Source: DAOUKH01 sp965261455 (GTDB lineage Bacteria; Chloroflexota; Dehalococcoidia; SHYB01). Taken from it: a DNA stretch of 64,000 bases. The notes below the pieces were generated by a model. It saw only the letters and a list, made by a program, of their open reading frames with translations. It ran no database searches and had not been told where the DNA came from. The DNA lies in contig OZ253453.1 of the NCBI GenBank assembly GCA_965261455.1, positions 2,170,001 through 2,234,000 of the forward strand, read 5' to 3'. How positions within the stretch are numbered: position 1 is the first letter of the stretch; every line of letters starts with the position of its first letter. A program made the position numbers and the translations under genes. Of this stretch, positions 39,739 to 48,734 are shown in pieces.

Positions 39739-40161
39739 GTGTTCACCCTCGCGCTCGACTACTTCCTTCTCGTCACCTTTGCTACCGTGGGCCTGCTTCA
39801 GGTCGCCGCCGCCATGAGCGGACTCGACGGGATGCAACTGCTGGCCAACCGGCGGGCGGCTGGCCTCCTCGGCGCGGCGATACTCTGCGGCGCTTTCATC
39901 TGGTTCACTCTCACCGGCGACCCCTCCATCCCCGGCGACATCGGCGGCGTCGAAGGCTCCGAGCAGTTCGGTCTCTTGTGGGGCGGACTCGCCGCCGCCG
40001 TCGTCGGGACCTACGCGCTGGCCTCGGTCGTCCGGCGCGCCGGACGGGCGGCGTCCCGCGTCCCGCCATCGATCGAGGCGTTCCGCTCCGGGACGCTCTT
40101 CGCGCTCCTGAAGGCCCGCCGTGCCGGAACGTCCGGGCCGGAGGCCGACGGCGATGCTTGA
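39739..40161 (+). CDS. Small membrane protein
   Basis: 140 residues with three hydrophobic segments (about 5-27, 40-60 and 78-95) and a basic cytoplasmic tail. No family recognised. The start is GTG 39739 with no clear ribosome site, 28 nt after ilvE, so translation may depend on the upstream gene. Its end overlaps the PAP2 gene by 8 nt, which suggests a shared role at the membrane. Confidence 0.65.
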   Translation: MFTLALDYFLLVTFATVGLLQVAAAMSGLDGMQLLANRRAAGLLGAAILCGAFIWFTLTGDPSIPGDIGGVEGSEQFGLLWGGLAAAVVGTYALASVVRRAGRAASRVPPSIEAFRSGTLFALLKARRAGTSGPEADGDA

Positions 40162-40738
40162 CGCCGACCGCGGCCTCTTCGAGGCGATCAACGGCCTGGC
40201 CGGCCGCTCCAGGGCGCTGGACAACGTCATGGAGATGCTGGTCAGCGACTTCTTCCTGCCCGTCGTGCTTTCTCTGGCCGCCTTCGCCCTGTGGTTCTAC
40301 GGGCGCAGCGCCGCGGAGCGCTACGAGGGCCAATGGGCCTTCCTCTACGCCTCCATAGGCGTGGGGTTCTCCAACCTCGTGGTCACGATCTTCAACTCCG
40401 CCATCGACCGCCCCAGGCCGTTCTTCACCGTCGACGACGTCCACGTCCTCTTCTACCGCCCCACCGATCCGTCGTTCCCCAGCAACGCCGCGGCCTTCGC
40501 CTTCGCCCTCGCCGCCGGCGTCTTCCTGGTGCGGCGGCGCTGGGGACTCGCGATCGGCTTCGGCGCCGTCCTCTTCGCCTTCGCCCGCGTCTACGCCGGC
40601 ATGCACTTCCCCCTCGACGTGGTGAGCGGCGCCTTCATCGGCATCCTCACCACCTGGTTCTTCGCCCACGTCCTCAACCGGTTCCGCTTCGTCGTCGACT
40701 GGGCGCTCGGCCTCCTCCGCCGCTTCTACCTCGCCTAG
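40154..40738 (+). CDS. PAP2-family membrane phosphatase-like protein
   Basis: 194 residues with five or six membrane segments. Motif 1 is DRPRPFF, motif 3 ARVYAGMHFPLD; both carry the Arg and His residues of the phosphatase core. Motif 2 reads PSFPSNAAAF, so the His of the usual PSGH/PSDH motif is missing. Active members dephosphorylate undecaprenyl pyrophosphate or phosphatidic acid; the change may weaken or alter activity. ATG 40154 lies inside the previous gene. Confidence 0.85.
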   Translation: MLDADRGLFEAINGLAGRSRALDNVMEMLVSDFFLPVVLSLAAFALWFYGRSAAERYEGQWAFLYASIGVGFSNLVVTIFNSAIDRPRPFFTVDDVHVLFYRPTDPSFPSNAAAFAFALAAGVFLVRRRWGLAIGFGAVLFAFARVYAGMHFPLDVVSGAFIGILTTWFFAHVLNRFRFVVDWALGLLRRFYLA

Positions 40739-40819
40739 AGACCGGGGCGGCCCGCCCGTCCGTTACAATGAACGTCGCGCCGGCCCATGTGCACGCGGCA
40801 CGGCGCGTCAGGAGTCGTT

Positions 40820-41608
40820 ATGAGCGCTTCCACCGATTGGGCGTTGATCCTCGGAGCATCGAGCGGGTTCGGCGGCGCAACCGCCAAAGAGCTCGCCAAG
40901 TCCGGCTTCGACATCTTCGGCGTCCACCTCGACCGCGCCACGACCATGCCCATGGCCGAGGAGGTCATGGCCTCGGTCCGCGCTCAGGGCCGCGAGGCCG
41001 TCTTCTTCAACGTCAACGCCGCCGACGCCGGGAAGCGCGCGAAGGTCTTGGAGGACATACAAGAGCGGATTGGAGGCGGCTCGGTGCGGGTTGTCCTGCA
41101 CTCGCTGGCGTTCGGCACCCTCCGCCCCTACGTCGCCGATGCGCCCGGGGGCGACGTGACGCAGAAACAGATCGACATGACGCTGGACGTGATGGCGAAC
41201 AGCCTCGTCTACTGGACGCAAGGGCTGGTCCGCCGCGGGCTCATCGGCGATGGCGGCCGCGTCTTCGCCATGACCAGCGCGGGGGGCACGCGCATCTGGC
41301 CCAGCTACGGCCCCGTCTCCGCCGCCAAGGCCGCCCTCGAGTCCCACATCCGCCAGCTCGCCTGCGAGCTCGCTCCCAAGGGGATTACGGTGAACGCGGT
41401 CCGCGCCGGCGTCACCGACACGCCGGCCCTGCGCAAGATTCCGGGCAACGACGAGCTGCTCGACGGCGCGCGGCGGCGCAATCCCAGCGGACGCCTCACC
41501 ACGCCCGAGGACGTGGCCGCCGCCATCGCGCTTCTCTCCGATCCGCGCGCCGCTTGGATCACGGGTAACACTATCGGGGTGGACGGTGGCGAGGACATCG
41601 TCGGCTGA
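40820..41608 (+). CDS. FabI-like SDR (enoyl reductase type)
   Basis: 262 residues. The nucleotide loop is LGASSGFGGATAKEL at about 11-25. HSLAFG and the active-site spacing SYGPVSAAK (Tyr-x6-Lys rather than Tyr-x3-Lys) are marks of the enoyl-ACP reductase FabI group. It ends with WITGNTIGVDGGEDI. It may reduce an enoyl-ACP or enoyl-CoA. ATG 40820 has AGGAG 5 nt upstream, and a TACAAT box lies near 40763. Its last 23 nt overlap queG. Confidence 0.85.
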   Translation: MSASTDWALILGASSGFGGATAKELAKSGFDIFGVHLDRATTMPMAEEVMASVRAQGREAVFFNVNAADAGKRAKVLEDIQERIGGGSVRVVLHSLAFGTLRPYVADAPGGDVTQKQIDMTLDVMANSLVYWTQGLVRRGLIGDGGRVFAMTSAGGTRIWPSYGPVSAAKAALESHIRQLACELAPKGITVNAVRAGVTDTPALRKIPGNDELLDGARRRNPSGRLTTPEDVAAAIALLSDPRAAWITGNTIGVDGGEDIVG

Positions 41609-42755
41609 CCCCCGGCGCGCCCTGACCGCCCAGGTCAAGCGCGCCGCCCGGGACACTGGCTTCGACTTCGTGGGCGTCGCCGCGCCGGACGACTTCTCCG
41701 ACGCCGAGCACGCGACGCTCGACCGCATCCGAAGCGGCCTGATGGACGGCCTCCCCTGGTTCCACGAGGCGCGAGTCAAGCGCGGCGCCAGCCCCGCAAA
41801 GCTCCTCCCCGGCGTCCGCTCCATCCTCGCGTTGGGGCTCTCCTACCACACCCCCGACCCCACGCCGCCGCCCGGCGATGGCGCGCTCCGGGGCCGCGTC
41901 TCCCGCTACGCCTGGGGCCGTGACTACCACCGGGTGATGGAGCGCCGCGCCAAGGCGCTCGTCGCGTCGTTGGAAGCGCTCGGCGGCGGTGCCGCCCGCT
42001 TCTACGTCGACTACGGCCCGATGCCCGACCGCGCCGCAGCCCAGCGCGCCGGCCTCGGCTGGTTCGGCAAGAACACCAACATCCTGACGAGCGACGCGGG
42101 CTCGTGGGTCTTCCTCGCCGAGATCCTCACCGATCTGGACCTGGAGCCCGACGAGCCGCTGAAGAAGAACTGCGGGAGCTGCGTCGCCTGCATCCCCGCC
42201 TGCCCCACCAACGCCATCCCCGCGCCCTACGTCATCGACAACACCCGCTGCATCTCCTACCACACCATCGAAAACCGGGGCCTCATTCCGCGGGAGCTAC
42301 GCCCCCACTTCGGCGATTGGGTCTTCGGCTGCGACATCTGCCAGGACGTCTGCCCCGTCAACGACCGCAACGCCGACACGCCCGGCGATGAGGAGTTCGC
42401 CGCGTCGGACATCGACCGCGCCTATCCCGACCTGATCGAGCTGCTCGCACTTTCGAAGGACGATTTCACCCGCCGCTTCCGCGGCACGCCGCTGATGCGC
42501 GCCAAGTACGAAGGAATGCAACGAAACGTCTGCGTCGCCTTAGGCAACGCCGGCGACGCCCGCGCCGTCCCCGCGCTCCGGCGCGCCCTCGCGGATTCGA
42601 GCGCCCTCGTCCGCGGCCACGCCGCCTGGGCCTTGGGCCGCATCGGCGGCTCGGACGCGGAAGCGGCCCTGCGCACCGCCCTCCCCACCGAGACCGACCC
42701 CGCCGCCCGCGAGGAAATCGAAGCCGCCCTCGCGGAGGTGGCTAGCGGGAGCTAG
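41586..42755 (+). CDS. queG: Epoxyqueuosine reductase
   Basis: 389 residues. It performs the last step of queuosine synthesis in tRNA, using cobalamin and two [4Fe-4S] clusters. The clusters are CGSCVACIPACPTNAI (about 194-209) and CDICQDVCPVN (about 249-259). The N-terminal part binds cobalamin; the last 90 residues are HEAT-like repeats that bind tRNA (ALGNAGDARAVPALRRAL, then VRGHAAWALGRIG). The start is GTG 41586, within the end of the preceding gene. No other queuosine gene is adjacent. Confidence 0.95.
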   Translation: MARTSSADPRRALTAQVKRAARDTGFDFVGVAAPDDFSDAEHATLDRIRSGLMDGLPWFHEARVKRGASPAKLLPGVRSILALGLSYHTPDPTPPPGDGALRGRVSRYAWGRDYHRVMERRAKALVASLEALGGGAARFYVDYGPMPDRAAAQRAGLGWFGKNTNILTSDAGSWVFLAEILTDLDLEPDEPLKKNCGSCVACIPACPTNAIPAPYVIDNTRCISYHTIENRGLIPRELRPHFGDWVFGCDICQDVCPVNDRNADTPGDEEFAASDIDRAYPDLIELLALSKDDFTRRFRGTPLMRAKYEGMQRNVCVALGNAGDARAVPALRRALADSSALVRGHAAWALGRIGGSDAEAALRTALPTETDPAAREEIEAALAEVASGS

Positions 42756-42784
42756 GGCACACGGGCGGGGCCGGACAACCAGCA

Positions 42785-43735
42785 TTACCAGTGTCGGTCC
42801 GGATCGTTCCAGTAGGCATTGTCGGGATCGTCCGCCCCTTCTATTAGCCCGGCCACATAGCCGCTAAAGAAGGTGTCATCATCAATGAGTTCGAGTGCCG
42901 CCTGCTGCCGCATCAGACATTGGACTTCGGCTTCCTTGCCGAAGAATGCGTTGCCTTCAGCGTACTGATAGCTATGACATGCGTCATGCACAATGGTGCC
43001 GGCCAGCCATATGACCTGCCCCGACGGGGAGAAGCCGGGTGCAAAGGCGGTCTCTTGTCCAACAAAGAAGGTCTTTGAGTACACGTCTATCCCTGAACCT
43101 GCTTGCACGGATCTGATGGTGGTAATCCCAGACTGGACACGGACGAACGCCTGCGGGGCACGCTCGGTGAGGACCTGTAACGCTGCCTGAACCTGCACGA
43201 TGAATCGCTCGGGGCCAACGATGTGTGGGTCAGAGGGCGTCGGCGTGGCCGTCGCGGTAGGCACCGGCGTGGCCGTTGCGGTAGGCACCGCCGTGGCCGT
43301 TGCGGTAGGCGCCGCCGTGGCCGTCGTGGTAGGCGCCGCCGTGGCCGTCGCGGTAGGCGCCGCCGTGGCCGTTGCGGTAGGCACCGCCGTGGTTGTTGCG
43401 GTAGGCACCGGCGTGGCCGTTGCGGTAGGCGCCGCCGTGGCCGTCGCGGTGGGTACCGGCGTGGCCGTTGCGGTGGGCGCCGGCGTGGCCGTTGCGGTGG
43501 GCGTCGGCGTGGCCGTCGCGGTAGGCGCCGCCGTGGCCGTGGCCGTCGCCGTCGCCGTGGACGCCGCCGTGGCCGTCGCGGTGGGTGCCGCCGTGACCGT
43601 CGCGGTGGGTGCCGCCGTGGCCACTGCGGTGGGCGCCGGCGCGATGGTCGCGCTCGGCACCGGTGTGGCCACCGAGCACGCGGAGAGGGCGACAATGATG
43701 AGGGCGACTAGTCCGCCCAGAACCTTGTGCTTCAC
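42785..43735 (-). CDS. Repeat-linker lipoprotein with an HDxxH domain
   Basis: 316 residues. The signal peptide ends in the lipobox LSAC (Cys20). Residues about 25-180 are an eight-residue tandem repeat (PTATATxx), from 24-nt DNA units. The C-terminal domain (about 185-316) has VHDACHSYQY with His250 and His254, then GKEAEVQCL (Glu268/Glu270), resembling an HExxH metallopeptidase motif with Asp for Glu. Whether it binds zinc or cleaves anything is unknown. The domain's base composition is lower in GC. The start is GTG 43735. A fixed surface domain on a long flexible stalk is the likely design. Confidence 0.78.
   Translation of the reverse strand: MKHKVLGGLVALIIVALSACSVATPVPSATIAPAPTAVATAAPTATVTAAPTATATAASTATATATATAAPTATATPTPTATATPAPTATATPVPTATATAAPTATATPVPTATTTAVPTATATAAPTATATAAPTTTATAAPTATATAVPTATATPVPTATATPTPSDPHIVGPERFIVQVQAALQVLTERAPQAFVRVQSGITTIRSVQAGSGIDVYSKTFFVGQETAFAPGFSPSGQVIWLAGTIVHDACHSYQYAEGNAFFGKEAEVQCLMRQQAALELIDDDTFFSGYVAGLIEGADDPDNAYWNDPDRHW
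43240..43680. repeat. 24-nt tandem coding repeats
   Basis: About 17 units of a degenerate 24-nt repeat code the (PTATATxx) linker of the lipoprotein. Unit number is likely to vary by slippage. Confidence 0.85.
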
Positions 43736-43774
43736 GAGTTACCCTAACCCTTTATCCGGGTTCGCCGAGGCAGC

Positions 43775-43846
43775 CTAGGCGTCGCTCAGGTCCCCGGGCT
43801 GCGTGTCCAACCACTCCCAAGACATCGGGTCTTCGTGGTCTGCCAT
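43775..43846 (-). CDS. Possible 23-residue protein
   Basis: ATG 43846 to TAG 43775 reads MADHEDPMSWEWLDTQPGDL and three more residues. It lies 17 nt after the amidohydrolase stop on the same strand. It has no strong ribosome site and could be chance. Confidence 0.25.
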   Translation of the reverse strand: MADHEDPMSWEWLDTQPGDLSDA

Positions 43847-43863
43847 GACGCCGCGCCCGCGGG

Positions 43864-44946
43864 CTATGCCAGGTTGAAGAAGCGCGCCGCGTTCTCGCCG
43901 AGGATCTTTCGCGCCGCCGGCTCGGCGATGTGCGGCTGCCGCTCGTGGAACATCTCGACGCCGCCCCAGCGCGTCTGCGGATGGGGGAAGTCGGTGCAGA
44001 ACATCACGTTGTCCTCCCCAACGTACTTCACCACCTCGCCGATCCACGCGTCGTCGGGGAAGGCGACGATGAAGCACTGGCGGCGGAAGAACTCCGTCGG
44101 CTTCATCGAAAGCGTGCCCGTGCCGGAGCTCTCGTCGTAGGACGTGGAGATGCGCGGCCAGAGGCTGTCCATGAGCGCGAGCCAGCCGGGCAGCCAAGCT
44201 ACGTGCGCCTCGACGAAGCCCACCTTCAGGCCGGGGAAGCGTTCGAGCACGCCGCCGCCGATAAGGTCCATGACGGCGAGCTGCGCCTCGACGGTGTGGC
44301 CGCAGAGATAGGACAGCGCGTACATATCGCGGTACGACTCGCGGGCCACGACCGGCATGTCCCCACCCATACGGGTGAACTCGTGGAAGGTCATCACCGC
44401 GCCGGCTTCCTGAATCGCGCTCCACAGCGGGTCGAGCGCGGGGTCGGACCAGCGCCGCTCTCTAGCGGGCGTGGGGGCCGCGAAGATGACGTCGAGACCG
44501 AGCTCCTGCGTGGCGTAGTGGAACTCTTCCAGGGCCAAGTCGGGGTGGCGCATCGGCAGCATCATGCAGGGCTTGAGACGGTCGGGGGCCGGTTGCATGA
44601 ACTCCGACTCCCACCTGTTGATGGCGCGGCACGCCGCTGCGGCGATGTGCGGGTCCGGGTGGTACGCCAGCAGCCCCTGCCCCGGATAGATGATGTTGGC
44701 GAATATCCCCTCCTCGTCCATCCACGCCAGCCGCTCGGGGGCGTAGTCCCCGCCCCGGTTCTTCTGCGTCTCCGCCAACTTCGCCCGCACGCTGTCGTTC
44801 AGATGCAGGCTCTGGTCGTGAGCTCGGATATGGCCGACCACCTTGTCCTTCTGCTTGGGATCGATGTGCTGCTCCCACAGTTCGAGGGGTTGCCAGAAGT
44901 GGGTGTCGCAGTCCACGACCTTCGTCTTGACTTCGGTAGTCGTCAT
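43864..44946 (-). CDS. Amidohydrolase family 2 (ACMSD-like) metal hydrolase
   Basis: 360 residues, TIM-barrel metal-dependent hydrolase/decarboxylase. VVDCDTHFWQP (10-20) carries the first metal ligands in D-x-H form; later ligands lie near MTFHEF, GFVEAH and CTDFPHP. The group includes aminocarboxymuconate-semialdehyde decarboxylase and other aromatic-ring decarboxylases. ATG 44946 begins the family start; the frame is open further up by chance. It is the last large gene of the minus-strand run from 48734, 40 nt after the aldolase. Confidence 0.9.
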   Translation of the reverse strand: MTTTEVKTKVVDCDTHFWQPLELWEQHIDPKQKDKVVGHIRAHDQSLHLNDSVRAKLAETQKNRGGDYAPERLAWMDEEGIFANIIYPGQGLLAYHPDPHIAAAACRAINRWESEFMQPAPDRLKPCMMLPMRHPDLALEEFHYATQELGLDVIFAAPTPARERRWSDPALDPLWSAIQEAGAVMTFHEFTRMGGDMPVVARESYRDMYALSYLCGHTVEAQLAVMDLIGGGVLERFPGLKVGFVEAHVAWLPGWLALMDSLWPRISTSYDESSGTGTLSMKPTEFFRRQCFIVAFPDDAWIGEVVKYVGEDNVMFCTDFPHPQTRWGGVEMFHERQPHIAEPAARKILGENAARFFNLA

Positions 44947-44986
44947 GGCTCGCCGCCTTCCGCGCCGTGCTCCCCGCTGGGACGCG

Positions 44987-45997
44987 CTAGAGCTTGCCCT
45001 CACGGGCGGCGCTGGTCTGGCGGGCGCGCTCCAGGAAGGCCTGCTGCGCCGCGGGCACGTTCTCCGGCTTGCCGCCCCACGTCGTCAGGGGCGTGGCTTG
45101 GAGACCGCGGCCATAGGAGAAGCTGAGATCCCAGGGGAAGTCGCGCTCGCCGACGTTCATCGCGTTCAGGTTCTCCGTCGCCTCGGCGTCGGACTGGCCG
45201 CCGGACAGGAAGACAATACCGGGGACGGCAGCGGGGACCGTCCGCTTGAAGCACTCGATAGTCGCCGCCGCCACCTCGGCGGGCCCGGCCCGGTCGGGGG
45301 CGTCCGCGCCGGAGAGCACCATGTTCGGCTTGAGGAGCATGCCCTCCAGCGACACCCGCTGCGCCGCCAGCTCGGCGAAGACGGCGCGGAGAGCGCGCTC
45401 CGTCGCCCACCGGCAGAGGCCGATGTCGTGGTCGCCGTCCATCAGCACTTCGGGCTCAACGATAGGAACGAGACCGGCCTCCTGGGACAGTGCGGCGAAG
45501 CGCCCCAGGGCATGCGCGTTGACACCGATGCAGTAGTCGGACGGGATGTGGTCACCGATAGCGATGACGCCGCGCCACTTGGTGAACTTCGCGCCCAGCT
45601 TGGCGTACTCGTCCAGGCGCTCCCGGAGCCCGTCGAGGCCCTCGGTGACCTGCTCGCCGTCAGCCCCCGCCAGCGGCTTTGCGCCAAGGTCCACCTTGAT
45701 GCCGGGGATGATGTCCTGGCTTCTCAGCACGTCGACGAACGCGCGCCCGTCGTTCGCGCTCTGCCGAAGCGTCTCGTCGTACAGAATGACGCCACTGATG
45801 TACTCGCCCGCGCCCTGCGTGCTAAAGAGCAGTTGCCGCCACGCCCGCCGGTTATCCTCCGTCGACTCGGCACCGATCGAGGCGAGGCGCCGTGTGATGG
45901 TGCCCGTGCTCTCGTCGGCGGCCAGGATGCCGCGCCTCGGTGCGACCAGCGCCCGCGCGATGCCTTCCAGCGTGTGCTCCCGCGTCTCTACCGTCAT
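44987..45997 (-). CDS. Class I fructose-bisphosphate aldolase
   Basis: 336 residues. It cleaves or forms fructose 1,6-bisphosphate by a Schiff base. The segments GILAADESTGTITRRL (23-38), KFTKWRGV, PIVEPEVL and the Schiff-base Lys in MLLKPNMVLSG are those of animal-type class I aldolases. It follows FBPase at 24 nt, a gluconeogenic pairing. Confidence 0.96.
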   Translation of the reverse strand: MTVETREHTLEGIARALVAPRRGILAADESTGTITRRLASIGAESTEDNRRAWRQLLFSTQGAGEYISGVILYDETLRQSANDGRAFVDVLRSQDIIPGIKVDLGAKPLAGADGEQVTEGLDGLRERLDEYAKLGAKFTKWRGVIAIGDHIPSDYCIGVNAHALGRFAALSQEAGLVPIVEPEVLMDGDHDIGLCRWATERALRAVFAELAAQRVSLEGMLLKPNMVLSGADAPDRAGPAEVAAATIECFKRTVPAAVPGIVFLSGGQSDAEATENLNAMNVGERDFPWDLSFSYGRGLQATPLTTWGGKPENVPAAQQAFLERARQTSAAREGKL

Positions 45998-46021
45998 GGT
46001 TCTCTTCCGCCTCCCACGATC

Positions 46022-47008
46022 TTATGGTGCTTGCAATATCTGTTCGACCCGGTCCACCGCGTCCGCGTTCCCTACGATGAGCGGGGTGCGCTCGTGGACC
46101 GCCTCCGGCTGCAGATCGAGAATCCGTTCCGCGCCGTTGCTCGCCTTGCCCCCCGCCTGCTCCGCCACGTAACCGAGCGGTGCCGCCTCGTAGACCAGAC
46201 GCAGCTTACCCTTGGGGTTCTTCGCGTCGGCCGGATAGAGGAAGACGCCGCCCTTGAGCAGGTTGCGGTGAAAGTCGGCCACGAGCGAGCCGACGTACCG
46301 CGCGGAGCGGGTCCGGCGCAACTCCGCCACCGCCGTCCGCATGGGCTCGTCCCACCGGTGGAAGTTGCCCTCGTTGACACTGTAGTAGAGCCAAGCGCTT
46401 GGTATGCGGATCGTGGGGTGGGTCAGCCGGAACGTCTGGTCGACGGGGTCGAGGGTGAAGCCGCGCACCGTCCCCGGGGTCGCCGTGACGAGCACCGCGC
46501 TCGGCCCATAGACAGCGTACACCGCCGCCGCCTGCTCCCGGCCCCGCCGCAGGACCAACGCGCCCGCGGCCGGTTCTCCCGCCCCGCGCCGGTACAGGCC
46601 GAAGATCGACCCGGTGCTCACCGCGACGTCGATATTGGACGACCCGTCCATAGGATCGCAGACCGCGACGTAGCGGTGGGCGTCGGAATCGCCGAGGACT
46701 TGCGGTTCGTCCAGCTCCTCGCTGCCCAGGACGGCCACGGTCCCGCTCGCAGTCAGATGCTCGATGAAGCGGATCATGCTGATCTCGTCGAGCTTCTCGA
46801 CTTCCTCGCCCTGAATATTGACCTTGCCGGTCTTGCCCAGGGCGCCGTCGAGAGCGGCCCGCGCCACATCGGACGCGATCTCCGCGGCGGCGTTGGCAAT
46901 GCCCTCGATTGCGGCCTGAAGACCCGGCTCGCCATCGAGGTCGGCGGCGAGCGCCTCTCCCAGGCTCACGCCGGGTGAGAGAATTGCCGTCTGTGGTCCT
47001 GCCGTCAT
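46022..47008 (-). CDS. fbp: Fructose-1,6-bisphosphatase class 1
   Basis: 328 residues. The metal-binding motif CDPMDGSSNIDV is at about 116-127, with LGSEELDEP before it. The substrate segment SVNEGN and the Arg/Tyr of RYVGSLVADFHRNLLKGG are also present. It makes fructose 6-phosphate, the committed step of gluconeogenesis. ATG 47008 lies 19 nt after the mutase stop, with GGGAG upstream. Together with the aldolase it would draw carbon from acyl-CoA breakdown toward sugars. Confidence 0.95.
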   Translation of the reverse strand: MTAGPQTAILSPGVSLGEALAADLDGEPGLQAAIEGIANAAAEIASDVARAALDGALGKTGKVNIQGEEVEKLDEISMIRFIEHLTASGTVAVLGSEELDEPQVLGDSDAHRYVAVCDPMDGSSNIDVAVSTGSIFGLYRRGAGEPAAGALVLRRGREQAAAVYAVYGPSAVLVTATPGTVRGFTLDPVDQTFRLTHPTIRIPSAWLYYSVNEGNFHRWDEPMRTAVAELRRTRSARYVGSLVADFHRNLLKGGVFLYPADAKNPKGKLRLVYEAAPLGYVAEQAGGKASNGAERILDLQPEAVHERTPLIVGNADAVDRVEQILQAP

Positions 47009-47027
47009 CACGTCTCCCGCAAGCCCG

Positions 47028-48734
47028 CTAGACCGACGCGTACGCCGCGCCAGCCCTGCCGCTCTCGCTCCGCCGCTCCCCGCCGAAGGGCAGGTATTCG
47101 CCCCACACGTCGCGGAGCACGTCCGTGATCTCGCCCAACGTGGCATACGCCTTGACGGCGTCGATGATCGGCGGCATCAGATTGGCATCGCCCGCCGCGG
47201 CCTCGCGGAGCCCGCTGAGGGCGGCGTTCACCGCCTCCGCATTGCGCGTCTCTTTCACGTTGGCGAGCCGTTCGAGCTGCCGGCGCTCGCCCTCGGGGTT
47301 CATCTCCAGCAACTGTATCTTCTCCGGCTCGCCGGCCGCGTACCGGTTCACTCCCACCGTGATCCGCTGTTCGCGGTCGCACTCCCGCTGGTAGCGGTAG
47401 GCCGCGTCGGCGATCTCCCGGTGGAAGAAGCCTTCCTCAATGGCGCGCACCACGCCACCCAAGCGCTCGATCTCCTCGAAGTAGGCGTAGGCCTGGCGTT
47501 CGAGATCGTTGGTGAGCTGCTCGACGTGGTAGCTTCCGCCGAGCGGGTCGATGGTGTTAGTCACGCCGGTCTCGTGGGCGATCACCTGCTGCGTCCGCAG
47601 CGCGATGGTCACCGCCTCCTGCGAGGGCAGCGCGTAGGCCTCGTCCATCGAGTTGGTGTGCAGCGACTGCGTGCCGCCGAGCACGGCGGCGAGGGCTTGA
47701 ATCGCCACGCGGACGATGTTGTTCTCCGGTTGCTGGGCCGTCAGCGCCGCGCCGGCCGTCTGGGCGTGCGTCCGCATCCACCACGAGCGCTCGTCCTTGG
47801 CGCCGAAGCGGTGCCGCATCTCTCGGGCCCAGATGCGGCGCGCCGCCCGGAACTTGGCGACCTCCTCGAAGAAATCGTTATGCACGTTGAAGAAGAAGCT
47901 CAGGCGCGGCGCGAAGTCGTCCACGTCGAGACCACGCTCGACGCACGCCTCGACGTAGGCGAAGCCGTCGGCGAGCGTGAAGGCGAGCTCCTGCGCCGCC
48001 GTCGAGCCGGCCTCGCGGATGTGGTACCCGCTGATGCTCACCGGGTTCCACTGCGGGCACTCGTTGGCGGCGTACTCGACGGTGTCGACCACCAACCGCA
48101 TCGACTGGCCGGGCGGGAAGATGAACTCGTTCTGCGCGGTGAACTCTTTGAGGATGTCGTTCTGAAGCGTTCCGCGCAGCTTCGAGAAGGGGACGCCTTG
48201 CTTCTCCGCGACGGCGAGGTACATGGCCCACAGCACCGCCGCGGGGCCGTTGATCGTCATCGAGGTGCTGACCTCGCCCAGCGGGATGCCGTCGAGCACG
48301 ATCTCCATGTCGGCCAGCGACGAGACCCCGACGCCGCAGCGCCCAAACTCGCCCACGGAAAGCGGGTGATCGGTGTCGTAGCCCATCAGCGTGGGCATGT
48401 CGAAGGCGATGGAGAGCCCCGTCTGGCCTTCGTCGAGCAGATACTTCAGGCGCTGGTTCGTCTCTTCGGCGCCGCCGAAGCCGGCGAACATCCGCATCGT
48501 CCACAGCCTGCCGCGGTAGCCGGTGGGATGGAGCCCGCGCGTGAACGGGTACTCGCCGGGAAGGCCGGCGTCCCGCAGGTAGTCGGAGTCTTCAAGCGCC
48601 GCCGGCGTGTAGACCCGCTCGACGGGAATACCTGAGATCGTAGTGAAGAGCTCTCCGCGCTCCGGAGCGTCCCGGTTGCGTTCCTTCCAGCGCGCCTCGG
48701 CGGCGGCCAGCTCTCCGCGCTCTCTATCGCTCAC
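47028..48734 (-). CDS. B12-dependent acyl-CoA mutase large subunit, isobutyryl-CoA mutase type
   Basis: 568 residues, the substrate-binding TIM barrel of the methylmalonyl-CoA mutase family. It has no C-terminal B12-binding domain, so a separate small subunit is needed. The family reads clearly (RGRLWTMRMFAGFGGAEETN, then TLQNDILKEFTAQNEFIFPP). At the two positions that set specificity it has Phe83 and Gln201. Methylmalonyl-CoA mutase has Tyr89 and Arg207, and isobutyryl-CoA mutase Phe80 and Gln198; the spacing of 118 is the same in all three. I therefore prefer isobutyryl/n-butyryl-CoA interconversion or a related non-carboxylated acyl-CoA. It heads an operon with fbp and aldolase. Confidence 0.88.
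   Translation of the reverse strand: MSDRERGELAAAEARWKERNRDAPERGELFTTISGIPVERVYTPAALEDSDYLRDAGLPGEYPFTRGLHPTGYRGRLWTMRMFAGFGGAEETNQRLKYLLDEGQTGLSIAFDMPTLMGYDTDHPLSVGEFGRCGVGVSSLADMEIVLDGIPLGEVSTSMTINGPAAVLWAMYLAVAEKQGVPFSKLRGTLQNDILKEFTAQNEFIFPPGQSMRLVVDTVEYAANECPQWNPVSISGYHIREAGSTAAQELAFTLADGFAYVEACVERGLDVDDFAPRLSFFFNVHNDFFEEVAKFRAARRIWAREMRHRFGAKDERSWWMRTHAQTAGAALTAQQPENNIVRVAIQALAAVLGGTQSLHTNSMDEAYALPSQEAVTIALRTQQVIAHETGVTNTIDPLGGSYHVEQLTNDLERQAYAYFEEIERLGGVVRAIEEGFFHREIADAAYRYQRECDREQRITVGVNRYAAGEPEKIQLLEMNPEGERRQLERLANVKETRNAEAVNAALSGLREAAAGDANLMPPIIDAVKAYATLGEITDVLRDVWGEYLPFGGERRSESGRAGAAYASV

Noticed and set aside
43200..43778. Val/Ala/Gly repeat protein on the plus strand.
   Set aside because: It is the antisense of the Thr/Pro/Ala lipoprotein linker; only the minus strand has a signal peptide and a folded domain.
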